Part shown: piece after piece, positions 6,364-12,006 of the stretch
Numbering within the stretch: the stretch's first letter is position 1
Layout: the number at the start of each line of letters is the position of its first letter
Program-made: the position numbers and the translations under genes
Assembly: GCA_009774255.1 (NCBI GenBank)
Contig: VSNK01000183.1
Span: 1 to 12,006 of the forward strand
From: Faecalicatena sp.
GTDB lineage: Bacteria; Bacillota; Clostridia; Lachnospirales; Lachnospiraceae
Direction of reading: 5' to 3'
Length of the DNA stretch: 12,006 nucleotides
Notes under the pieces: generated by a model
What the model was told of the DNA's origin: nothing
The model's input: only the letters and a program-made list of their open reading frames with translations
Database searches by the model: none

Positions 6364-7197
6364 ATGAATAAGAAACTTGAAAAAATAAAATATGAATTTA
6401 TAAACCAAATGAAATATAAGGACAGTGTCTTAGGCGCCTGGAATTTTGGTTCAGAAACGCATAATCTATCTGATGACTATTCGGATGTAGATATTGTATT
6501 GCTGATTGACAAAGAGCAGTTCGGCCAAATCACTTTTTTGCTGGAAGAATGTTTGGAAGGTATCTGTGATGAGATAATTTTGTGCTGGCCGGAAAGATTT
6601 AACAGTGAAGCAATCATAAATAATGGTTATTTGTTGTTAAGCAGTTCCAATATTTTTCAATTCGATGTTTTCTTGTTAAACATCGAAAGATTAGATGAGC
6701 CTATGTGCCGTATGCATTATACAGGATTAAAAGAATCAGATATTATTTTTGATAAAAAGGGAATTGTCAACGAATTAATGGAACTTCATTTGACAGGAAG
6801 CATTTGGAGTGATGATATATCCTATCTTGAAAAGACATACTGGTATCATGCATATATGACAGGCAAATATCTGAAAAGAAAAGACTATTTCAAATTGAAT
6901 CATGTTCTGCATACAATGTATGAAACACATATGTCCATGCTGCTTGTCGGTTTTGATAGAATCACATGGGGAGGAAGTGCGAATAAATTACATTTTATCC
7001 CCATAGAAAAGCAGGCACATTTGAAAAAATATTACTGTCCGGAAAATCTTGACGGCGTAGAACAAAATTTGATAAGCTGTATGAAATGGTTTCAGGAAGA
7101 TACGCAGGAGATTTGTAAATTAAAGGGATTGGATTATTCCGCATATTTGGGGGATATTATTAGCTTGAATCGGGATTTGAGAGAGGTAAGATTATGA
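6364..7197 (+). CDS. nucleotidyltransferase, aminoglycoside adenylyltransferase-like
   Basis: A 277-residue nucleotidyltransferase of the pol-beta superfamily. The active site reads G29-S30 (WNFGSETHN) followed by the metal-binding pair D41-V-D43 (SDVDIVLLID) and the third carboxylate D101 (IFQFDVFLLN), the normal spacing for AadE/AadK-like enzymes that adenylylate aminoglycosides. The C-terminal half is helical with many aromatic residues, as in the substrate-binding domain of those enzymes. Many chromosomal members have no proven antibiotic activity, so resistance should not be assumed. ATG 6364 is chosen; an in-frame GTG at 6355 overlaps the flavin reductase stop and is a fair alternative, and neither has a strong ribosome binding site. 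The next frame starts at 7194, overlapping by ATGA, which suggests translational coupling. Confidence 0.8.
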   Translation: MNKKLEKIKYEFINQMKYKDSVLGAWNFGSETHNLSDDYSDVDIVLLIDKEQFGQITFLLEECLEGICDEIILCWPERFNSEAIINNGYLLLSSSNIFQFDVFLLNIERLDEPMCRMHYTGLKESDIIFDKKGIVNELMELHLTGSIWSDDISYLEKTYWYHAYMTGKYLKRKDYFKLNHVLHTMYETHMSMLLVGFDRITWGGSANKLHFIPIEKQAHLKKYYCPENLDGVEQNLISCMKWFQEDTQEICKLKGLDYSAYLGDIISLNRDLREVRL

Positions 7198-7389
7198 GAA
7201 AACATTTGTGTATTTTGTGTTTTTTTATACTGATTTTATCATTAACAGCGTGTGGGGAGACATACAGAATTATACAATGCAGCAAAGAAGTATTCATTGT
7301 ATCATAATGGTTTTTATGTGGGCGTTTTTCATTGGTGTTCTCCTGCTTTTTTCAAGGAAGCATTATCATTTTCCAGAAAGGGGAAGTAA
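7194..7389 (+). pseudogene. small lipoprotein with frameshift after the lipobox
   Basis: The frame opens with a textbook lipoprotein signal peptide: MRKHLCILCFFILILSLTAC, with the lipobox LTAC and Cys20. It overlaps the upstream stop by ATGA and has GAGAGG 7 bases before the ATG, so initiation looks genuine. Just after the Cys codon, in a GGGG run at 7254-7257, the frame runs into a stop at 7307 (37 residues). Removing one G would give a 64-residue protein continuing RHTELYNAAKKYSLYHNGF to 7389; adding one would join it to the hydrophobic frame ending at 7471 (92 residues). So either the gene is broken or the 37-residue form is all that is made. No family recognised. Confidence 0.5.
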
Positions 7390-7471
7390 AAGGGATAAGA
7401 TTTCCTCGAAAAGTTGGATTGTAACGCTTGCTTGTTTCATTGGCTGCAAAATTATGACTTTCATTGATTAG
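7277..7471 (+). CDS. possible small membrane protein, unrecognised
   Basis: A 64-residue frame with two hydrophobic stretches, CIIMVFMWAFFIGVLLLF and WIVTLACFIGCKIMTFI, separated by a basic loop (SRKHYHFPERGSKRDK). That layout suits a two-span membrane protein. Against it: no ribosome binding site before the ATG at 7277, the frame overlaps the lipoprotein remnant in another frame, and AT-rich DNA gives hydrophobic frames easily. The same frame is open back to a GTG at 7208. It may be the tail of the frameshifted lipoprotein gene rather than a separate gene. Confidence 0.3.
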   Translation: MQQRSIHCIIMVFMWAFFIGVLLLFSRKHYHFPERGSKRDKISSKSWIVTLACFIGCKIMTFID

Positions 7472-7484
7472 CATACATTAAAGA

Positions 7485-8030
7485 TTGTCGGAGAAGCATA
7501 GGGTAAAACTGTATTCCAATTTTGCACGTTTATACTATATATTTGAAGTGCTGCTTGTTATTCTAATCATAATATACGGGCAAAAAGCAATTGAAACTCT
7601 GTTGAAAAAAGAAAGCCCAATTCCTTTTGGCGGTATTATATTGGCTATGACATGGGGAGCGATTCATTTTGTGTCAAGAGGGGTAGGACCCATCGTCACA
7701 ACTGGAAATGAACTTGTTAAACAGCAGATTGCAGATTTTTCAAAGCAGCTTAATCTGGAAGAACTATATTCATATATTTTTGAAGTACGGGAAAGCACCG
7801 AGAAAATGCTTGGACGGTTTTCTTACGACGAATTGAAAAGAAAAATTCCAGACGGAAGAAAAGGTTATTTGGAATCGCTGAATGTAGTAAACGGCGATGA
7901 AAAAGCAATTTGGCTGATTGATTATTGGTGTAGTAAAGATATTCGCGGGCTAATTCAAATGCCGTTTTCAAGACATTGGATTATGCATACAGAAGCATGT
8001 CTGCGCATAAAGAACAAGATACATTCATAA
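7485..8030 (+). CDS. DinB-like helical protein with a hydrophobic N-terminus, 5' end doubtful
   Basis: A 181-residue frame. The C-terminal part, especially ELYSYIFEVRESTEKML (94-109), NGDEKAIWLIDYWCSKD (136-152) and LIQMPFSRHWIMHTEA (156-171), resembles the DinB/YfiT four-helix bundle. DinB proteins hold a metal with one His in the second helix and an H-x-x-x-H later; here H61 and H164/H168 could fill those places. DinB-like proteins include thiol transferases and hydrolases of many kinds, so no reaction is given. Odd: residues 17-38 are strongly hydrophobic (IFEVLLVILIIIYG), unusual for a soluble bundle. The only start is TTG at 7485 with no ribosome binding site in front, so the gene may have lost its true 5' end. 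It sits in a patch of broken genes. Confidence 0.45.
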   Translation: MSEKHRVKLYSNFARLYYIFEVLLVILIIIYGQKAIETLLKKESPIPFGGIILAMTWGAIHFVSRGVGPIVTTGNELVKQQIADFSKQLNLEELYSYIFEVRESTEKMLGRFSYDELKRKIPDGRKGYLESLNVVNGDEKAIWLIDYWCSKDIRGLIQMPFSRHWIMHTEACLRIKNKIHS

Positions 8031-8070
8031 GCAAAAATTCAAGAATACCCGTGGCGGTTATAAAAAGATA

Positions 8071-8229
8071 ATGGATTTTTTAGCCGCAAATGGATTTTGT
8101 GAAGAACCGAAGGAGGATGTTTTATCCTGTTTTGAGTATGTTTATGAAAAAGGAAGCGTTACCTGTATGGATGTGTATATTCATGTAGACAGTGTTTCAA
8201 AGACCAACAGCTTTACAAATTTTTTATAA
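8071..8229 (+). pseudogene. unrecognised 52-codon fragment
   Basis: From the ATG at 8071 runs a frame with ordinary protein-like composition (FLAANGFCEEPKEDVLSCFE then GSVTCMDVYIHVDSVSK), ending 18 bases before the next gene. The same frame is open upstream to about 7998, reading KFKNTRGGYKKI before the Met, and there is no ribosome binding site at the ATG. This looks like the tail of a longer gene whose front was lost. No family recognised. Confidence 0.35.
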
Positions 8230-8247
8230 ATTACGGAGGAATGATAG

Positions 8248-8607
8248 ATGGAGTTAATTATGCAGCCTACTTTTTCAACGTGTGGACAGGCGTGTATTGC
8301 CATGATTGCAGGGAAAAATGTTGAGGAAGTAATAAAGGATATGAAAACAAATGGAGCGACGAGTATCGGTCAACTGATAGAAATACTTGATTTTTATGGC
8401 ATCAGACACGCTGAAAGAAACAAGCGGATTTCCAAGAAGAATCCTGTTCCCTACAAGTATTCGATTCTGACAGTCCATACAGATGCGGGATATACACATT
8501 GGACGCTACTGTATGATAATAAATATTATGACCCAGAGTTTGGGCTGATTGAGGGCGAATATACTCATGGGAAAATTACATCATTTTTAGAAATATATGC
8601 TGAGTAG
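8248..8607 (+). CDS. C39-like cysteine peptidase (papain-like fold), small orphan
   Basis: A 119-residue protein shaped like the C39 peptidase domain. Q6 (oxyanion hole) and C12 lie in QPTFSTCGQACIAMIAG, followed by a helix GATSIGQLIEILDFYGI (36-52); the catalytic His and Asp are H84 and D95 in GYTHWTLLYDNKYYDPEFG. The whole triad is therefore present. C39 domains are best known from bacteriocin transporters, where they cut double-glycine leaders, but no ABC transporter or leader peptide is near; stand-alone C39-like proteins of unknown role are common in Firmicutes. No signal peptide, so cytoplasmic. A GGAGG lies 8 bases before ATG 8248, the best ribosome binding site in this patch, so the gene is probably expressed. 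Confidence 0.72.
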   Translation: MELIMQPTFSTCGQACIAMIAGKNVEEVIKDMKTNGATSIGQLIEILDFYGIRHAERNKRISKKNPVPYKYSILTVHTDAGYTHWTLLYDNKYYDPEFGLIEGEYTHGKITSFLEIYAE

Positions 8608-8611
8608 ATAA

Positions 8612-8651
8612 TTCTCATTGAGGTTGCATATAATGAGAAATCGAAATTTTT
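8612..8651 (+). terminator. weak possible terminator after the C39-like gene
   Basis: TTCTCATT (8612-8619) and AATGAGAA (8632-8639) can pair over 8 bp around a 12-base loop, with ATTTTT about 8 bases on. The stem is AT-rich and the T run is not adjacent, so termination would be inefficient at best. Confidence 0.3.
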
Positions 8652-8668
8652 AGGAGGGATAAAAGAAA

Positions 8669-8754
8669 ATGATTGTTAAAATAAGAAAATGGTATTTATT
8701 GATGATATGCATGAAGTAGCGGATAATTATCGAATAAAAGAGAATGCAAGTTAA
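8669..8754 (+). pseudogene. possible short leader or broken gene start before the fucosidase
   Basis: A strong AGGAGGG (8652-8658) precedes ATG 8669, which opens only 16 codons (MIVKIRKWYLLMICMK). A second frame from ATG 8689 reads MVFIDDMHEVADNYRIKENAS to 8754, more protein-like, and one frameshift would join the two. Either it is a relic, or a short leader whose translation delivers ribosomes to the fucosidase start at 8744, which lacks a good site of its own. Confidence 0.3.
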
Positions 8755-10228
8755 GATGGAAAAAAATGAGGAGAGACCGGATACAATTATGGAGACAGAG
8801 AAGAGGATATTTCAGGAGAATTGGGATTCTCTGTGTAAATGGCAGGTTCCAACTTGGTTTCGCGAAGCAAAGTTTGGAATATTTATTCACTGGGGACTTT
8901 ACAGTATCCCGGCTCATTCGAATGAATGGTATCCACGGAATATGTACATCAAAGGCCGGGAAGAGTGGGAATGGCATCGCAGGACATATGGGGAGCAGAA
9001 GGATTTCGGATACAAGGATTTTATTCCGATGTTTACGGCCAAGAACTTCCGCCCGGAAGAATGGATACAATTATTCAAAGAAGCGGGCGCTAAATATATT
9101 TTTCCAGTATCGGAGCATCATGACGGATTCCAGATGTACAGAAGCGAGCTGTCGAAGTATAATGCATGGGATATGGGGCCGCACAGGGATATCTTAGGTG
9201 AATTAAAAGAGGAAGCCGAAAGGCAGGGATTGTATTTCTGTACCTCCAATCACAGAGCGGAGCATTGGTTCTTCATGGGGCATGGAAGAGAATTTGAAAG
9301 CGATGTGAAAGAACCTTTAAAAAGAGGGGATTTTTACTGGCCGGCCATGCCGGAGCCGGATGCGGTTGAACTTAGAAGCAAGCCATACCCCACAGAAGAA
9401 TTTTTGAATGACTGGCTGCTTCGGAATTGTGAGATCATTGATCGGTATCAGCCATCGCTTCTGTATTTTGACTGGTGGGTGCAGCATGAAGCATTTCGCG
9501 GGGTGCTACGGAAATTGGCAGCATATTATTATAACAGAGGACTTGAATGGGGCAAAGAGGTGGGAATCTGTTATAAATATGATGCTATGGCGTTTGGCAG
9601 CGGGATTGTCCAGGTGGAGCGTGGAGGTATCCGTGAGGCAGCACCGTATCCATGGCAGACAGATACTGCGATAGCGAAGAACTCATGGTGTTACACAGAT
9701 ACGCTGGATTATAAGACGGGCAGGCAGATTATCTGTAGTCTAGTTGAGACGGTGTGCCGGAATGGAAATATGCTCCTGAATGTGGGGCCTAAGGGAGAAG
9801 GCTCTATTCCGGAAGAAGATAAAAGGATTTTAAAGGAGATAGGCGCATGGCTTGAGAAAAATGGGGAAGCAATCTATGGAACCTATGTATGGAGAAAATC
9901 TGCGGAAGGGGTGGCAAAACTGCCGGAAGGACATTTCTCAGATAAAGACGAGATTCCTTATACTGGAGAAGATATCCGTTTTACGGCAAAGGGGCGGATG
10001 GTCTATGCGATTGTGATGCGCTGGCCGGAAGAAGGAACTGTCATCATTCGTTCCATGGCGAAACAGAGAGAACAGACAACCACGAATTTTCATGGCCTGA
10101 TTCGAGATGTGAGGATACTTGGAGAGGAAAAAGAAGGATTAAGATGGCGTCAGGAAGAAGATGGATTATATGTAGAATGCAGACTTTACCGGGAATTTCC
10201 GGTGGTGATCGGGGTAGAGATGATATAG
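8744..10228 (+). CDS. alpha-L-fucosidase, GH29 family
   Basis: A 494-residue exo-glycosidase of family GH29, which removes terminal alpha-L-fucose from glycans with retention of configuration. Visible marks in order: WFREAKFGIFIHWGLYSIPA (38-57), EWYPRNMY (61-68), the HHDGF motif with H125-H126 that lines the fucose pocket, SNHRAEHW (168-175), the nucleophile in LLYFDWWV (D243), and RNGNMLLNVGPKGEGSIP (339-356), which closes the barrel. A beta-sandwich-like C-terminal domain follows. There is no signal peptide, so it acts inside the cell on imported sugars. The nucleophile context FDWW differs from the more common FDGG/FDW forms, so linkage preference may differ. Start is uncertain: ATG 8744, 8756 and 8789 are all possible and none has a good ribosome binding site. 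Confidence 0.93.
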   Translation: MQVKMEKNEERPDTIMETEKRIFQENWDSLCKWQVPTWFREAKFGIFIHWGLYSIPAHSNEWYPRNMYIKGREEWEWHRRTYGEQKDFGYKDFIPMFTAKNFRPEEWIQLFKEAGAKYIFPVSEHHDGFQMYRSELSKYNAWDMGPHRDILGELKEEAERQGLYFCTSNHRAEHWFFMGHGREFESDVKEPLKRGDFYWPAMPEPDAVELRSKPYPTEEFLNDWLLRNCEIIDRYQPSLLYFDWWVQHEAFRGVLRKLAAYYYNRGLEWGKEVGICYKYDAMAFGSGIVQVERGGIREAAPYPWQTDTAIAKNSWCYTDTLDYKTGRQIICSLVETVCRNGNMLLNVGPKGEGSIPEEDKRILKEIGAWLEKNGEAIYGTYVWRKSAEGVAKLPEGHFSDKDEIPYTGEDIRFTAKGRMVYAIVMRWPEEGTVIIRSMAKQREQTTTNFHGLIRDVRILGEEKEGLRWRQEEDGLYVECRLYREFPVVIGVEMI

Positions 10229-10245
10229 GTTGTACTGGGTAGGAG

Positions 10246-10277
10246 ATCAGGCGGGCATGTAAGCATGCCCGCCTGAT
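10246..10277. terminator. perfect 14-bp hairpin between convergent GH29 and GH94 genes
   Basis: ATCAGGCGGGCATG and its exact complement enclose a TAAG loop, 18 bases after the fucosidase stop and about 50 after the GH94 stop on the other strand. The stem is GC-rich and very stable. There is no T run directly after it on either strand (TTTTT comes 14 bases later on the plus strand), so it may stall polymerase or protect the 3' ends of both messages rather than be a classical terminator. Confidence 0.6.
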
Positions 10278-10329
10278 GACTGTCACGAGAGTTTTTGAAT
10301 GTCTTGCTCTATTAGTGGAGGTTATTTAG

Positions 10330-12006
10330 CTAACCCATCAAAACAGTTACGTGATATTCTTTTTTCTTCCCATCCGGATGGATACAATTACCGGGAACAG
10401 GTTTTCCGTCAATCTCCATAGATTGTATTCCCTTTTCCACATGCTCAGGATTTTGAATATCAATATGGATATCTGCCCCGCGATAATGCCTTGTAATTCG
10501 CAAAGATTCCAATTCTGTCGGAATGCATGGATCAATATGGAGTCCGTCAAAATCCGGCTGGATTCCAAGGATATACTGCGAGACGTTCACAAACGTCCAT
10601 GCGGCGGTTCCGGTCAGCCAGCTGTTCTTTGCTTCTCCATGCTTTGGCGCATCCTTGCCAGCTACCATCTGGGAATAGACATATGGTTCTGTGCGGTGGA
10701 TCTCGCTGATATCTTCAATATACGCCGGGCAGGTTTTTCGATAGATTTCAAAAGCCCTGTTTCCGCGTCCGAGCCGTGTCTCGGCGATAGACACCCAGGG
10801 GTTATTATGGCAGAAGATTCCGGCATTTTCTTTATATCCGGGCGGGTAGGAGGAAATCTCGCCTAGGTTTACATAGTAATGGCTGTAAGGAGGCTGCTGC
10901 AGGACAATTCCGTATTTCGTATCCAGATGTTCTTTTACAGAATCCAGGGCTTTTTTTGCATAACCCTCTTTGATACCCACATCTGCAAGGACGCAGAAGC
11001 CCTGTGGTTCGATATAGATCTTTCCTTCTTTACATTTATTGGAACCGACTTTGTCCCCGTTCGCATCATAGGCACGCAGGAACCATTCACCGTCCCAACC
11101 GGAGTTTAGAATCGTCTCATACATGTCAGCGACAGCCTCTTCGGCGCGTTTGGCTTCTTCTTCGTTGTGAAGGAAATGTTGGATGGACGCATACTCACGT
11201 CCGTACTTTACAAACATTCCTGCGATAAATACAGATTCCGCCACAGGGCCTTCTGACGGTCCGAAGGTCTGGAAGGATTCACCGGGTTCCGTGGAGAAGC
11301 AGTTTAAGTTCAGGCAGTCATTCCAGTCTGCACGTCCGATCAGCGGCAGTCCATGCGGCCCAAGATGGGTAAGCGTATAGTCAAAGGAGCGTTTCAAATG
11401 CTCCAAAAGGGGCCTGGCTTTTGTGGGATCATTGTTAAAATCCACCGGTTCATCTAAGATGGTCATATCCCCGGTCTCCTTGATATAAGCGGCGGTTCCC
11501 GCGACCAGCCACAATGGATCATCATTGAAGCCGCTGCCGATATCCGCATTGCCCTTTTTAGTCAGCGGCTGATATTGGTGGTAAGCGCTTCCGTCTTCAA
11601 ACTGTGTTGCGGCGATATCCAGTATCCTCTGTCTTGCCCGGTCAGGGATCAGATGGACGAAGCCTAAGAGATCCTGGCAGGAATCACGGAATCCCATGCC
11701 TCTCCCGGTTCCAGACTCGAAATATGAAGCGGAGCGGGACATATTGAAGGTGACCATGCACTGGTACTGGTTCCAGATGTTTACCATGCGGTTCAGCTTT
11801 TCATCCGCACACTCCAGAGTAAATCTGGATAACAGCGAATTCCAGTAGTCAGATAAGGCTTTTAGCGCGTCTGCAATTTTTTCATCGGTATTGAGCCGGG
11901 AAATCGTATCGAAAGCAGGGGCTTTGTTGATAATGTCCGGTGCTTCCCATTTTTCATCTGCCGGATTTTCGGCGTAGCCTAACAGAAACATGAGACTCTT
12001 TGTCTC
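10330..12006 (-). CDS. cellobiose phosphorylase-family enzyme, GH94 (5' end beyond right edge)
   Basis: The last 558 residues of a GH94 phosphorylase are visible; the family runs to about 800, so roughly 250 N-terminal residues lie beyond the edge, where the frame is still open. GH94 enzymes split beta-glucosides with phosphate to give glucose 1-phosphate, saving ATP, in the cytoplasm. Marks of the family: RMVNIWNQYQCMVTFNMSRS, SASYFESGTGRGMGFRDSCQD, DGSAYHQYQPLTKKGNADIG with FNDDPLWL, the catalytic acid in GRADWNDCLNLN (the Asp codon is 11319-11317), then YIEPQGFCVLAD and HNNPWVSIAETRLGRG of the barrel's phosphate side. The close match to cellobiose phosphorylase features makes cellobiose the first guess, but GH94 also includes cellodextrin, laminaribiose and chitobiose phosphorylases. 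It faces the fucosidase and so belongs to another transcript. Confidence 0.92.
   Translation of the reverse strand, partial: ETKSLMFLLGYAENPADEKWEAPDIINKAPAFDTISRLNTDEKIADALKALSDYWNSLLSRFTLECADEKLNRMVNIWNQYQCMVTFNMSRSASYFESGTGRGMGFRDSCQDLLGFVHLIPDRARQRILDIAATQFEDGSAYHQYQPLTKKGNADIGSGFNDDPLWLVAGTAAYIKETGDMTILDEPVDFNNDPTKARPLLEHLKRSFDYTLTHLGPHGLPLIGRADWNDCLNLNCFSTEPGESFQTFGPSEGPVAESVFIAGMFVKYGREYASIQHFLHNEEEAKRAEEAVADMYETILNSGWDGEWFLRAYDANGDKVGSNKCKEGKIYIEPQGFCVLADVGIKEGYAKKALDSVKEHLDTKYGIVLQQPPYSHYYVNLGEISSYPPGYKENAGIFCHNNPWVSIAETRLGRGNRAFEIYRKTCPAYIEDISEIHRTEPYVYSQMVAGKDAPKHGEAKNSWLTGTAAWTFVNVSQYILGIQPDFDGLHIDPCIPTELESLRITRHYRGADIHIDIQNPEHVEKGIQSMEIDGKPVPGNCIHPDGKKKEYHVTVLMG

Noticed and set aside
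6364..7197. A toxin-antitoxin pair of nucleotidyltransferase and partner (MNT/HEPN type)
   Set aside because: The protein is too long for a minimal MNT antitoxin, matches the adenylyltransferase layout, and no HEPN-like neighbour with an R-x4-6-H motif is seen.
8248..8607. A bacteriocin maturation and export cluster around the C39-like gene
   Set aside because: No ABC exporter, no double-glycine leader peptide and no immunity-type gene is visible nearby.
8766..9197. A 143-codon plus-strand frame inside the fucosidase gene
   Set aside because: It is another frame of the GH29 coding sequence; composition is Arg- and Ser-rich with no family resemblance.
10351..11380. Plus-strand open frames opposite the GH94 gene
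   Set aside because: The minus strand encodes a well-conserved GH94 enzyme throughout; the plus frames are broken into pieces with no sites for initiation.
1..12006. CRISPR arrays, tRNA, rRNA or known riboswitches
   Set aside because: No regularly spaced repeats, cloverleaf-like segments or recognisable aptamer cores were found by eye on either strand.

Overview
The window looks like chromosomal DNA of a Gram-positive anaerobe of the Clostridia, most likely a gut Lachnospiraceae-type organism. Grounds: strong AGGAGG-type ribosome binding sites, a LplA/LplB/LplC-type sugar importer without its own ATPase, a lipobox-bearing solute-binding protein, a cellobiose phosphorylase-family (GH94) enzyme and a GH29 alpha-L-fucosidase. 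The genus is not resolved by what can be read here.

Layout. (1) Positions 1-1490, minus strand: the start of a TetR-type regulator running off the left edge, a GNAT acetyltransferase, a small pyridoxamine-phosphate-oxidase-like flavoprotein that looks short at its N-terminus, and the first ~60 codons of a GH5 glycosidase whose catalytic part is missing. The GH5 remnant and the flavoprotein meet at what looks like a deletion scar (about 1214-1290). (2) Positions 1488-2021: gene-free regulatory DNA with a dyad, short direct repeats and a 166-bp MITE-like palindromic element (1805-1970) directly against the promoter of the next operon. (3) Positions 2022-5673, plus strand: a compact three-gene carbohydrate importer (permease, permease, lipoprotein) closed by a strong intrinsic terminator. 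(4) Positions 5674-8743, plus strand: a visibly AT-richer patch with an intact flavin reductase-like gene, a nucleotidyltransferase of the aminoglycoside adenylyltransferase type, a frameshifted lipoprotein start, a DinB-like protein without a good start, an unrecognised fragment, and a small orphan C39-like cysteine peptidase. Parts of this patch look like gene debris. (5) Positions 8744-12006: an intracellular GH29 alpha-L-fucosidase (plus) facing a GH94 phosphorylase (minus, running off the right edge), with a perfect 14-bp hairpin between them.

Working together: the importer would bring in an oligosaccharide; GH94 would phosphorolyse a beta-glucoside inside the cell, the truncated GH5 is a relic of related glycan use, and the fucosidase would trim fucosylated imports. 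The shared transport substrate is inference only. I found no convincing new multi-gene system. The most notable items are the MITE-promoter junction, the decayed AT-rich patch, and the orphan C39-like peptidase.
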